In this document: one piece after another, positions 18,000 through 27,763 of the stretch
Numbering within the stretch: position 1 is the stretch's first letter
How the letters are laid out: every line of letters begins with the position of its first letter
Source of the DNA: Holophagaceae bacterium
Lineage (GTDB): Bacteria > Acidobacteriota > Holophagae > Holophagales > Holophagaceae
DNA length: 64,000 bases
Assembly: GCA_025361205.1 (NCBI GenBank)
Contig: JANYAS010000119.1
Coordinates: 20,096-84,095 of the forward strand
Reading direction: 5' to 3'
The notes under the pieces: model-generated
Told to the model about the DNA's origin: nothing
The model's database searches: none
Seen by the model: only the letters and a program-made list of their open reading frames with translations
Made by a program: the position numbers and the translations under genes

Positions 18000-20069
18000 A
18001 TGCGTCTCACCGCCCTCGCTCTTTTGCTCGCCCTGCCCATGCTGCGTGCGGATGAGGGCATGTGGACCTTCGACAACATCCCCGTCCAGAAGATCAAGGC
18101 GAAGTACGGCGTGGAACTCGACGCGGCTTGGCTGAAGCACCTGCAATTGGCCACCGTCCGCTTCCCTGGTGGCACCGGTGCCTTCGTCAGCCGGGACGGA
18201 CTGGTGGTGACCAACCATCACGTGGGGCGGGGGGCCATCGCCCAACTGTCCAACGCCAAGGCCGACTTCGTGAAGGACGGGTTCACGGCGGCCAATAGAA
18301 CCCAGGAACTCAAGGTGCCGGGGCTCGAGCTGATGATGCTCGTGTCCATGCTGGATGTGACTGGGCAGGTGAACGCCGCCGTCACGCCGGGCATGGCGGA
18401 CAAGGATGCCCTCACGGCCCGGCGCAACGCCCTGGCCGATATTCGCAAGACCGAGGAGGCCAACACCGGCCTCACCTGTGAACCCGTCACGCTCTATCAG
18501 GGCGGGGAGTATTGGATGTACCGGTACCGGAAGTTCAGCGACATCCGGTTGGTCGCGGCGCCGGAACTGCAGGTGGCGGCCTTTGGCGGCGATCCCGACA
18601 ACTACACCTACCCCCGCCACAACCTCGATTTTGCCCTGTTCCGGGCCTATGAAAACGGCCAGCCCTACCAGCCCGTGGCCTTCCTGCCCTTCAGCGCCAA
18701 GGGTGTCTCGATGGGCGAACTGACCTTCATCTCGGGCACGCCGGGCACCACCTTCCGCCAGCAGACCCATGCCCAGATGCTTTACGCCCGGGACATCGGC
18801 CTCCCCTTCCAGCTCAAATCCTTGAAGCGCCAGAAGGCAGCCCTGCAGGCCCTTTCGGCCACCTCTGACGAGGCGCACCGCCTGGCGGCCGACGCCATCT
18901 ACGGGATCGAGAACGGGTACAAGCGGCTCAGTGGTCAGCTGCTGGGCCTGGCCAAGGCTGAGAACCTGAAAAAAGTCGAGGCGGCCGAGGCGGCCTTGAA
19001 GGCGGCCGTGGCGAAGGATGCCACCCTGCAAGGCCGCGTGGGGGCAAGCTGGGATCGCGTGGCCCAGGCCGTGGCGCGCCAGCAAGCGCTGCTGAAGGAA
19101 TCCGCCTTCGTGAGTTCGGGCCGCGTGGCGTTGCTGGGCTACGCCCTCACCCTGGTGCGCCTGGCGGAGGAAGAAGCGAAGCCCTCGGCGGCCAGGCTCA
19201 CCGAATTCAGTGAAGGCAACCTCAAGGCCACCAGGTTGCGCCTGCTGTCGCCGCGCCCCGTCCAAAAGCTGGTGGACGCCACGCTGCTCGCCGCGGGCCT
19301 GCAGGAGGCCAAGGATGAGCTGGGCTTCGACCATCCCTTCGTGAAGGCCATGCTGGACGGCCGGTCGCCGGAGCTGGTGGCCAAGACCGCAGTGGAAGGC
19401 ACCAAGCTGGACGACCCCACGGTGCGCAAGCAACTCGCCGAAGGTGGCCAGGCCGCACTGGACGCCAGTCAGGACGCCATGATCCTGCTGGTGAAGAAGC
19501 TGGATCCCCTCAATCGCAGCGTGCGTAAGCAGATGGAAGATCAAGTCACCAGCGTCTTCACCGAATACGGCGGTCGCATCGCCGAGGCCCGCTTCAAGGT
19601 CTTTGGCAAGACGGCCTACCCCGACGCCACCTTCACCCTGCGCCTGGGTTACGGACCCGTCGCCACCTACGTCAACGGCACCGGCACCAAAGCCCAGCCC
19701 TTCACCACCTTCATGGGCATGTACGACCGGCATCTGGGCTGGGGGGGCAACACCGCCGCGGCGGAGGGAGGCGCCTGGACCCTGCCCCAGCGCTAGCTCG
19801 AGCGGCAGTCGAAGCTGGACCTGACCACCCCCTTCAACTTCATCTATGCCTGCGACACAGTGGGCGGCAACAGCGGCAGCCCGGTTCTGAACGTGAAGGG
19901 CGAGTTCGTGGGCATCAATTTCGATAGCGTGTACGAGGGTCAGGGCGGCTACTACGTCTACGACCCCGACACCAAGCGCGCCGTGGCCACCGATGCCCGC
20001 GCCATCCTCGAGGCCCTGCGCAAGATCATGGATGCGGGTCATCTCGCTGATGAGCTGACCAAACACTGA
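18000..20069 (+). pseudogene. S46 family dipeptidyl-peptidase interrupted by in-frame TAG (19794-19796)
   Basis: ...GGAWTLPQR*LERQSKLDLTTPFNFIYACDTVGGNSGSPVLNVKGEF..., same frame either side; the paralogue has TGG (W) at this position. Confidence 0.85.
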
Positions 20070-20077
20070 CGGCTTAG

Positions 20078-20164
20078 AACCGCAGATGACGCAGATGACG
20101 CCGATGAAAAACAATCAGGCATTCCCTGTTCACTGCATCTGCGGAATCTGCGTCATTGGCGGTT
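20078..20164. repeat. 9-nt-periodic hairpin element, CGCAGATGA family, copy B
   Basis: AACCGCAGATGACGCAGATGACGCCGAT ... ATCTGCGGAATCTGCGTCATTGGCGGTT (20137-20164). Confidence 0.85.
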
Positions 20165-20190
20165 AAATCTTTCGTTTTCTTGGATGATTC

Positions 20191-20607
20191 ATGGACCTTT
20201 ACTTCTCCTGCTCGCTCACCGGCGGTCGCCAGGACCAGCCCATCTACGCTGCGCTGGTCGCGCATCTCCAGGCCCTGGGCCATCACGTGCTTACGGCCCA
20301 CCTTGCTTCCGATACGGTGCAGGCGGCCGACGGCGAGTTGTCTCCGGAGATCGTTTTCGCGCGGGATACAGCCTGGCTGCGCAGATGCGATGCCGTGATC
20401 GCGGAGGTGAGTACACCGTCTCATGGCGTGGGCTTTGAGATCGCCTATGCCTTGGAGCGGGACAAACCCTTGCTCTGCCTCGCTCGGGAGGGCGTCCGTG
20501 TCAGCAAGATGCTTACGGGCATCCGGAGTCCCCGCTTCGAAGTCCACACCTATCGCACTCAGGATGAAGCTCTCGTCCGCCTGGAGTCTTTCCTGGCGCG
20601 CTACTAG
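20191..20607 (+). CDS. 2'-deoxynucleoside 5'-phosphate N-hydrolase-like (RCL/DNPH1 family)
   Basis: MDLYFSCSLTGGRQDQPIYAALVAHLQALGHHVLTAHLA...DVIAEVSTPSHGVGFEIAYAL-type motif. Confidence 0.85.
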   Translation: MDLYFSCSLTGGRQDQPIYAALVAHLQALGHHVLTAHLASDTVQAADGELSPEIVFARDTAWLRRCDAVIAEVSTPSHGVGFEIAYALERDKPLLCLAREGVRVSKMLTGIRSPRFEVHTYRTQDEALVRLESFLARY

Positions 20608-20632
20608 GCCTTGTTCACCCAAGGAGGACGCC

Positions 20633-21706
20633 ATGTCCGACCCCGGAACCACCCGTCGCGATCTGTTCAAGCTGGGGGCTGCTGCGGCCGCAGGGCTCAT
20701 CGCCACCCGGCTGGGTGCGGCGGACGTCACGGAGCCCGTGGTTCTGAAACCTTCCCCACACGCGCCGTTCAATCCCGCCACGGCTCAGGCGATGCCCACC
20801 CGGAACTTGGGCCATACGGGTCACCACGTGGGCCTCTTCAGCCTGGGTGGCCAGGCGGCCATTGAGCAGCCAAACAATGAACAGCGGGCCATCCCCATCA
20901 TCGAGCGGGCCCTAGACCTCGGTGTGAACTACCTGGATACCTCCGCCCGCTACGGCGGCGATGCCCGCTGGAGCGAGCAGTACGTCGGGAAGGTGATGAA
21001 ACGTCGCCGCAAGGAGGTTTTCCTCGCCACCAAGACTCATGACCGTACGGCGGACGGTTCCCTGCGCAACCTGGAGACCTCGCTGAAGCTGCTGCAGACC
21101 GATCACGTGGACCTCTGGCAGTTGCACGCCATGAGCACCATGGACGACGTGGAGCGAGTCTGCGCCAAGGGCGGGGCCTTGGAGGCCTTCCAGAAGGCCC
21201 GGGACCAGAAGCTGGTGCGCTTCCTGGGGCTCAGCGGGCACACCGATCCCGGCGTACTCGCCGAGGCCATCCGCCGCTTCCCTTTCGATTGCGTGCTCAT
21301 GGCCTTCAACGCCGCCGATACCTGGCACCTGCCTTTCAAGAAAACCCTGCTGCCCCTGGCGGTGGAGAAGGAGATGGGCATCATTGCCATGAAGATTCCC
21401 GCCCGGGGCCGCATCCTGCAGGGCGTCCCGCCGCCGCCCCCTGAGAAGCAGCGGGGAACGGCGAAGCATGATCGCCCCGGCACCCTCACCATGAAGGAGG
21501 CCATGCGCTACACCCTGAGCCACCCCGTGAGCACCGTCATCATCGGCGTCGATACCCTCGCCCAGCTCGAAGAGAACGCGGCCATCGCCCGTGATTTTTT
21601 GCCACTGAATATTGCTCAGCTCGAAGCGCTGGAACAGAAAGTGAAACCTGTCTACGGGCAGGCGTCCTGGTACAAGCGAGACGCCCCGGCCAATCCACCG
21701 AAATGA
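20633..21706 (+). CDS. aldo/keto reductase with Tat signal
   Basis: TTRRDLFKLGAAAAAGLIATRLGA twin-arginine; LGVNYLDTSARYG; RNLETSLKLLQTDHVDLWQLH. Confidence 0.9.
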   Translation: MSDPGTTRRDLFKLGAAAAAGLIATRLGAADVTEPVVLKPSPHAPFNPATAQAMPTRNLGHTGHHVGLFSLGGQAAIEQPNNEQRAIPIIERALDLGVNYLDTSARYGGDARWSEQYVGKVMKRRRKEVFLATKTHDRTADGSLRNLETSLKLLQTDHVDLWQLHAMSTMDDVERVCAKGGALEAFQKARDQKLVRFLGLSGHTDPGVLAEAIRRFPFDCVLMAFNAADTWHLPFKKTLLPLAVEKEMGIIAMKIPARGRILQGVPPPPPEKQRGTAKHDRPGTLTMKEAMRYTLSHPVSTVIIGVDTLAQLEENAAIARDFLPLNIAQLEALEQKVKPVYGQASWYKRDAPANPPK

Positions 21707-21830
21707 AAGACACAAAAATTAGCCACCGATGAACACCGATAAAAGCTGATGAACACGGATCGAGATTAGAATAAGAGGGTCCTCATGCCCTTTTCTTGAA
21801 CCCTCAACCCAAACTCCAAGCTGGCATCCT

Positions 21831-21847
21831 GTGACCTCAGGTCACAA
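21831..21847. promoter_or_regulatory. TGTGACCT-C-AGGTCACA palindrome, candidate operator of the 66-aa ORF
   Basis: Perfect 8-bp arms, 39 bp upstream of ATG 21887. Confidence 0.5.
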
Positions 21848-21886
21848 CAGTTCGCCTGGTCCTTGTAAGGCTTCAAAGGAGACTCC

Positions 21887-22087
21887 ATGTCCAAGGTTGA
21901 TTGGAAGCCGATTACACCCTCAAAATGGGAAGGCTATCTGAACCATAGTTTCATTGGGTCGATTAAGAAGGTTGGCGAGTCACAGTTTGAAGCAACGAAC
22001 CTGGAGAAGGACCTTCAGCCCTTCTCAACCATTGAGTCAGCTCAGCAGTGGCTCGTTAAGCCAACTGTTTCCTCAAGCAAGTTGTGA
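21887..22087 (+). CDS. 66-aa hypothetical protein
   Basis: AAAGGAGAC RBS then MSKVDWKPITPSKWEGYLNHSFIGSIKKVGESQFEATNLEKDLQPFSTIESAQQWLVKPTVSSSKL. Confidence 0.65.
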   Translation: MSKVDWKPITPSKWEGYLNHSFIGSIKKVGESQFEATNLEKDLQPFSTIESAQQWLVKPTVSSSKL

Positions 22088-22228
22088 TCAGCCAAACCGT
22101 GCCTTCAACCCGGACCCCGCCAACATTGTCTGGCTCTCTTTCGCTTGGTTTGGAATTCCCCGCTTCGCTCATCGTCTCGGCGCAGGCGGGGCCGAGTAGC
22201 TTCTTCCGTCAATCATTCTCGGTGTTTA

Positions 22229-23059
22229 TCAGCTTTTATCAGTGTTCATCGGTGTTCTGCTTTTGATCTCTAGCCCCGCGTAGATTTCGGGCCGTCGGTC
22301 CTTCAGCGCGGGGAACCGCTCCCGCCAGGCTCGCAGGGGCGCCAGGTCGATGTCCCCGACCACCAGTCCCTCGGTGGCATCTCCCACGGCAATGACTTCG
22401 CCGAAGGCATCGTGGATCGCAGATCTTCCGGGGTATTCGATATGAGGATCACGCCCCACTCGGTTGACGCCGCAGACGGCCATCTGATTTTCGATGGCGC
22501 GGGCGGCCAGCAGGGTGCGCCAGGCCGATATCCGCCGCCGGGGCCAGTTGGCGGGCAGGAAGACCACCTCCGCCCCCTTCGCGGCCAGGGCACGGAAGGG
22601 CTCGGGGAAGCGCAGGTCGTAGCAGATCTGCAGGCCGCAGGGGACGCCGTCGATCTCAAAAACGGGACACTCCGTGCCGCCGCTGTAATGCAGGTTCTCT
22701 TCGCCATACGAGAAAGGGTGGATTTTGCGGTAGACCGCCACCAGGGAGCCATCGGGTGCGGTGACGAAGGCCGCGTTGCGGGGGTGGGGCGTATGGGCTT
22801 CCACCACAGTCCCCACGATGAAGAGGTCGAATTCCCGCGAAAGCGCCGCCATGGCCTCGCTGGTGGGGCCGGGAATGGGTTCGGCGAAGGGCTCCGGGGC
22901 CATGGTGAAGCCCAGGGTGAAGAGTTCCGGAAACACCGCCACGCGAGCACCTGCTCGGGCCGCCTGTTCGACGAAGCCCCGGGCCCGGGTGAGGTTGGCC
23001 GCCGGGTCCTGCCAGACCGTGTCCTGCTGGATCAGAGCGACGCGAAGCAAGGTGGACAT
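22229..23059 (-). CDS. carbon-nitrogen hydrolase (nitrilase/omega-amidase-like)
   Basis: FPELFTLGF, RKIHPFSYGEENLHYSGG, GLQICYDLRFPEPFR (E-K-C triad); last ~9 residues and stop lie in repeat arm. Confidence 0.92.
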   Translation of the reverse strand: MSTLLRVALIQQDTVWQDPAANLTRARGFVEQAARAGARVAVFPELFTLGFTMAPEPFAEPIPGPTSEAMAALSREFDLFIVGTVVEAHTPHPRNAAFVTAPDGSLVAVYRKIHPFSYGEENLHYSGGTECPVFEIDGVPCGLQICYDLRFPEPFRALAAKGAEVVFLPANWPRRRISAWRTLLAARAIENQMAVCGVNRVGRDPHIEYPGRSAIHDAFGEVIAVGDATEGLVVGDIDLAPLRAWRERFPALKDRRPEIYAGLEIKSRTPMNTDKS

Positions 23060-23103
23060 GGGTTGATCATAGTTCCGAGGCGGGGCGGACCGGATAGGAA
23101 ATG

Positions 23104-23207
23104 GCTGGTCGCGAAGGACTCGGAAGCTGCGCGGAAGGCGCTGAAAAACCGAAGGACGGCGGTCCTTTCCTCATCTTCCATGGAATTTCGCGGCTTCCGC
23201 GACCAGC
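23104..23207. repeat. GCTGGTCGCG...CGCGACCAGC hairpin element, copy 1
   Basis: 10-bp perfect arms; right side CATCTTCCATGGAATTTCGCGGCTTCCGCGACCAGC resembles 43100-43139. Confidence 0.7.
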
Positions 23208-23226
23208 AAAACCCTGATTCTTGGGC

Positions 23227-24294
23227 TCAGCATAGGAACCGCACGGGATCCAGCGGCCCAGCTTCGCCCCGCCGGAGGAATCGCTCGGTGGCGAAGGCTC
23301 CCACCGCCAGGCCGCTGGTCATGCCGTGGCCCCCGAGGCCGGCGGACCAGAATAGGCGGGGGTTCCAGGGATCCCACCCAATCACGAAGCGGCGGTCCGT
23401 CGCGAAGGTGCGCAGGCCGGTCCAGTACCGCGTGACGGGGCGCTCCGCCAGTTGTGGGGCCAGTTCCCGGAGACTGGCGAACAGGTCCTCCAACACCGCC
23501 GGATCGTTCTCCGGCTGCCGCCCGCGCGGGGGCATGGGCACGGCGACCTCCTCGCAGGGACACATGAGCAGGCCGCCGCTTTCGGGACGGAAATAGAAGG
23601 GACGATCCACCCACCAGACCCAGGGCTCCTGCTGGGGATGCGGGGCACCACTCCACACCAGGGAGCGCCGCAGGGGCGTGAAGGCGATGTTCGAACCGGC
23701 CAGCCGGCCCAGGTCACCGGCCCAGGCGCCCGCGGCAATGGCGAGGGCCTTCACGCGCAGGGGACCGCGGTCCGTGTCCAGGTCAAAGCCGTCCTTGGTG
23801 GGCCGCAGGCTGGAGACCCCGCAGCCGAAGCGCAGCTCCGCTCCGGCGGCACGGGCGCCTTCGGCACAGGTGCGCAGCAGGCCTGCGATATCGATGACGC
23901 CGTCGCCGGGAATGGCCAGATGCTCGGCAGCCTGGAGGCCGGGCAGGGGGATGCCCTCGCCGCGATGAACCTCCACGCCATGCCGAGCAGCCTCGGCCTC
24001 GAAGGTATCCAGCGGGCCGTGTTCGACGCTCACCAGCAGTCCGCCGCTGGCCGTCAGCAGGCCGGCTTCAGCCAGCCGACGCCGGCCTTCCACGGCGAGG
24101 GCCGTGTGCGCGTCGCGGCCCGTGAGCGCCCGGGCGACCGCGGCATTGTGGCCACTGGCGTAGGTGCCGGGCTGGTCCTCGCGGTCCGGCAGGACGATGC
24201 CCTTCTGACCGGCGCGGGCGAGGTGGAAGGCGAGGCTCAGTCCGGCGATGCCGCCGCCAATGATCGCAACCTTTGCCGTCTCAACCGTGTCCAT
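23227..24294 (-). CDS. FAD-dependent oxidoreductase (DAO/glycine oxidase-like)
   Basis: VAIIGGGIAGLSLAFHLARAG; C-terminal FWSAGLGGHGMTSGLAVG. Confidence 0.9.
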   Translation of the reverse strand: MDTVETAKVAIIGGGIAGLSLAFHLARAGQKGIVLPDREDQPGTYASGHNAAVARALTGRDAHTALAVEGRRRLAEAGLLTASGGLLVSVEHGPLDTFEAEAARHGVEVHRGEGIPLPGLQAAEHLAIPGDGVIDIAGLLRTCAEGARAAGAELRFGCGVSSLRPTKDGFDLDTDRGPLRVKALAIAAGAWAGDLGRLAGSNIAFTPLRRSLVWSGAPHPQQEPWVWWVDRPFYFRPESGGLLMCPCEEVAVPMPPRGRQPENDPAVLEDLFASLRELAPQLAERPVTRYWTGLRTFATDRRFVIGWDPWNPRLFWSAGLGGHGMTSGLAVGAFATERFLRRGEAGPLDPVRFLC

Positions 24295-24430
24295 GCCTCA
24301 TCCTAGCGCCAAAGGCCGTGGTTACATGCTTTCCAAGGGCGGGAGCCTCCGCTCCCTGTGACCTCCGTCAAGGATTCCATGTTGCCACATGGGTGGCAGG
24401 CGTATGATGAATGCATCCGGAGGTTGCTCC

Positions 24431-24823
24431 GTGCGGATGATCCTGCGCGCCATTCTGTCTGTCGCACTGCTCCTGGGCAGCGGGATATCGGACTGGATGC
24501 CGGCAGCTTCGCAGACGGCCTCCCTTGACTCCTGTTGCACCGGCACCCCTACGAGCATGGGGGACAGCTGCCCCTGCCCCAAGCCGGAGAACAACCGGGC
24601 CCCACAACGTGGTGCCTGCATTGAACGGCAGGGTGTGGTCGCCCAACAGGTTGCCCGAAGAGGCGACCAGGGACAGCGGCGCACCGAACCCCGGCCCGAG
24701 CCCACCACCTGGGCAGTCGCTCAGGACGTATCCTTCCTCGAGTCCGGGGACGCGCAGCCTTCCCGGGGCCGCGATCCAGACTTGGGTAGGCATCTGGCCC
24801 GACTGAGCACGTTCCGGATCTGA
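24431..24823 (+). CDS. Cys-rich exported hypothetical protein upstream of efflux operon
   Basis: GTG/ATG after GGAGGTTG; signal-like MILRAILSVALLLGSG; SLDSCCTG...DSCPCPKPENN. Confidence 0.55.
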   Translation: MRMILRAILSVALLLGSGISDWMPAASQTASLDSCCTGTPTSMGDSCPCPKPENNRAPQRGACIERQGVVAQQVARRGDQGQRRTEPRPEPTTWAVAQDVSFLESGDAQPSRGRDPDLGRHLARLSTFRI

Positions 24824-24891
24824 TCGGGGATTGAGTGAAGCCTTGCCTGCTCATTCGAGTGGGCTACCCTCATTTCCTTTCCGGAGTCTTC

Positions 24892-26277
24892 ATGCGCACC
24901 TCGCTGCGTCTGGCCCCGGCCCTGGTGCTCGTTGCATCGGGTCTGGCCCAGGCCCCCCCTTCCGCATCCCAACCTTCCGATCCCGCGCTGGCGGCGCTGC
25001 TTAGTGAGGCCTTGGCGGTCCATCCTGATATCCAGAAGGCCGAAGCGGCTGTGAGGATAGACCAGGAGCGCATTCCCCAGGCGGGCGTGCTGCCGGATCC
25101 ATCTCTATCCCTGGGTATCCAGAACGATGGCTTCAAGCGCATTGAGGTGGGCCGCATGGAGACCAGCTTCTACAGCGTGGCCCTCACGCAGCCGCTGCCG
25201 TGGCCTGGCAAGCGGGGCCTCCGCAAGGAAGTGGCGGCCATCGCCGTCGATGTATCCCAGGCCGCCCGGAGCCGGGTTCAAATGGGCCTGGAGGCCGACG
25301 TGCGGCGAGGCTACACGGCGCTGCTGCTGATCCGCGGCCAGAAGCGCCTGTTGGGCGAGCAGTCGGTCTTCCTCGAGCAGGCGGAAAAACTGGCCCGGAC
25401 CCGCTACGAGGTGGGTCAGGGCAGCCAGGGCGATCTGCTGCGGGCCCAGCTGGAGCGCACGCGCCTGCGACAGGCGACCTGGGCCCTGGATGCTGAGGAA
25501 CGCTCCACCCTCGCGGGACTGAATCGCCTCCGCCAGCACGAGCCGGCCGACCCAATCCCCACCACCGCCGCGCTCCCGGAGCTACCCGAACCGACCCTCC
25601 TCGCGCTGAACGAAGTAGAGGCTGTCAGCCCCGAGCTGGCCGGGGCCCGCGCAGGCGTGCGTCAGACGGAAAAGCTGCTCGACCTGGCGAAGCTGGATCG
25701 GCGCCCGGACTTCGCCGTCACCGCGGGCATCATGCCCCGGGGCAGCCTCGAGCCCATGTGGCAGGTGGGCGTGAGCATCTCGCTGCCCATCTATGGCCGT
25801 CAGAAACAGCAGCGGGCCGTGGCTGAACATGAGCACCATAGGGTGGGTCAGGGGGCCGAGGTGGAGTCGGTACGCACGCTCCTCCGGCAGCGCACGGAAG
25901 AACGCAACATCCAGATTGAGACGCTGCGCCGTACCCGTGACCTCTACCGCGAAGGCCTGCTGGTGCAGAGCGAGGCCAGCTTCAAGGCCACGCTGGCCCA
26001 GTACGAGTCGGGCCGTGCACCCTTCCTGGGTGCCCTGGAAGCGCTGAACGGCTGGGTGGGTGACCAGGGAGCCTACTTGCAGATCCTGGCCCAGCTCCAG
26101 GCCCAGCACATTGCCCTGCGCGAGGCGGCCCTCGGGACCACAGCCTCCATCACCGGTGGTTCTTTGGCCTCAGCCAGCATCGCAGCAGGAGCCGCTGCCG
26201 CACCTTCCGCCTCGAAATCCTCTGCCAAGGCCCCGGGCGCGCCCCAGGACAGCGGCCCCGCCATGAACAAGATGTAG
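24892..26277 (+). CDS. TolC/CusC-like outer membrane efflux protein
   Basis: Signal peptide, OEP repeats, upstream of CusBA. Confidence 0.9.
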   Translation: MRTSLRLAPALVLVASGLAQAPPSASQPSDPALAALLSEALAVHPDIQKAEAAVRIDQERIPQAGVLPDPSLSLGIQNDGFKRIEVGRMETSFYSVALTQPLPWPGKRGLRKEVAAIAVDVSQAARSRVQMGLEADVRRGYTALLLIRGQKRLLGEQSVFLEQAEKLARTRYEVGQGSQGDLLRAQLERTRLRQATWALDAEERSTLAGLNRLRQHEPADPIPTTAALPELPEPTLLALNEVEAVSPELAGARAGVRQTEKLLDLAKLDRRPDFAVTAGIMPRGSLEPMWQVGVSISLPIYGRQKQQRAVAEHEHHRVGQGAEVESVRTLLRQRTEERNIQIETLRRTRDLYREGLLVQSEASFKATLAQYESGRAPFLGALEALNGWVGDQGAYLQILAQLQAQHIALREAALGTTASITGGSLASASIAAGAAAAPSASKSSAKAPGAPQDSGPAMNKM

Positions 26278-26287
26278 GAGATTCCCC

Positions 26288-27763
26288 ATGAGCCTCGATC
26301 AACCCTCTTTCGATCCCCCGGCCCGCAAAGGCTTCCCCTTCCGCCCCGTCGCCTTCGTGGCCCTCGGCCTGGTGGTGGGCGTGGGTGGCATGCTGCTGCT
26401 GCGGCCCGGCGCCCGTGCGGGCAATCAGCACGACACCATGAGTGCTTTGTCCCAAAAGAAGCAGATGTACCAGTGCCCCATGCACCCGCAGATCATCATG
26501 GACCACGAAGGCGACTGCCCCATCTGCGGCATGAAGCTCGTGCCGATGGCCAGTGATGCCCCCAAGGAGAAGGGGAAAATCCTCTATTACATCTCCCCCA
26601 TGAACCCGAGCATCAGCTCCAAGGTCCCCATGAAAGATGAGATGGGCATGGACTATGTGCCGGTCTTCGAAGGCGACCTCCAGGGCGAGGGGGCGAGTCT
26701 GGAGTCCCACGCCGCCGTGAAAATCGACCACGAGCGTCAGCAGCTCATCGGTCTGCGGACCGAGAAGGTGATCGAGGGGAATGTGAGCGGGGAACTCCGC
26801 ACCGTGGGCCGCGTCACCGTGGATGAAACCCGGGTCCGCAAGGTGAACGTGAAGGTGGAGGGCTTCGTGGAGAAGCTCTTCGTGGACTTCGTGGGGAAAC
26901 CCGTGGCGAAGGGCCAGCCCCTGTTCAGCATCTACAGCCCGGAGTTCGTCAGCGCCCAGCGGGAATACCTGCTGGCCCAAAGCACACAGAAGGCGCTCGC
27001 GGGCGGGAGCCTGCAAGGCAGCGGCAGTGATCTGCTGGAGGCCGCCAAGCGGCGCCTCACGCTGTGGGATGTGCCCAAGGAAGCGTTGGAACGGCTCGAC
27101 AAGACGGGCGAGGTCCAGCGGGCCCTCACGCTGCGTAGCCCCATCTCAGGCGTGGTCACGGCCAAGAACGTGGTCGAGGGGGCCCGCATCACCTCGGCGG
27201 ACATCCCCTTCGAGATCACCGACCTGGGCCATGTCTGGGTCCAGGCCGACATTTACGAGGCCGAGCTGGGCCGGGTGAAGGTGGGCATGCCCGCCGACCT
27301 GACGGTCCAGGCCTACGCCGGGAAAACGTTCAAGGGCCGGATCGCCTTCGTGGATCCGAGCCTGGATCCCAAGTCCCGTACCGCCAAGGCCCGCCTGGAG
27401 TTCCCGAATCCCAAGGGAGAGCTGAAGCCCGAGATGTTCGGGGAAGTCGTGCTGAAGGCCCAGGGCCGCAAGGGCCTTATCATTCCCCTGGATGCCGTGC
27501 TAGATGCCGGCACCTCCAAGGTGGTCTTCGTCGGGTTGGGGGATGGCAAGTTCGAGCCCCGCGAAGTCACCACCGGCACCACCATCGGCGAGAAGGTCGA
27601 GATCCTCTCCGGTCTCAAGGCGGGTGAAGACGTCGTCGTCCGCGCCAACTTCCTGGTCGACTCTGAATCCCGCCTGAAGGCGGCCTTGGCTCATTTGACC
27701 CAGAAGGGCGTGCCTCAGCCTTCCGCCCCTGCGGGCGGCCATCAGCATGAGGGGGCGAAGTGA
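26288..27763 (+). CDS. cusB: CusB-like RND adaptor with heavy-metal-binding domain
   Basis: YQCPMHPQIIMDHEGDCPICGMKLVPM and ISPMNPSISSKVPMKDEMGMDYVPV. Confidence 0.92.
   Translation: MSLDQPSFDPPARKGFPFRPVAFVALGLVVGVGGMLLLRPGARAGNQHDTMSALSQKKQMYQCPMHPQIIMDHEGDCPICGMKLVPMASDAPKEKGKILYYISPMNPSISSKVPMKDEMGMDYVPVFEGDLQGEGASLESHAAVKIDHERQQLIGLRTEKVIEGNVSGELRTVGRVTVDETRVRKVNVKVEGFVEKLFVDFVGKPVAKGQPLFSIYSPEFVSAQREYLLAQSTQKALAGGSLQGSGSDLLEAAKRRLTLWDVPKEALERLDKTGEVQRALTLRSPISGVVTAKNVVEGARITSADIPFEITDLGHVWVQADIYEAELGRVKVGMPADLTVQAYAGKTFKGRIAFVDPSLDPKSRTAKARLEFPNPKGELKPEMFGEVVLKAQGRKGLIIPLDAVLDAGTSKVVFVGLGDGKFEPREVTTGTTIGEKVEILSGLKAGEDVVVRANFLVDSESRLKAALAHLTQKGVPQPSAPAGGHQHEGAK

Larger units (their letters stand above)
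21724..22254. repeat. long-loop palindromic element: 33-bp arms enclosing a small ORF
   Basis: CACCGATGAACACCGATAAAAGCTGATGAACAC (21724-21756) vs rc of 22222-22254, 31/33. Confidence 0.85.

Noticed and set aside
17808-20114. 768-aa minus-strand ORF
   Set aside because: Antisense of the S46 peptidase; begins in repeat DNA and is low-complexity
22100-22200. Possible integron attC after the 66-aa ORF
   Set aside because: A GACCCCGCC/GGCGGGGCC dyad exists but no convincing RYYYAAC/GTTRRRY core sites, and no integrase in the window
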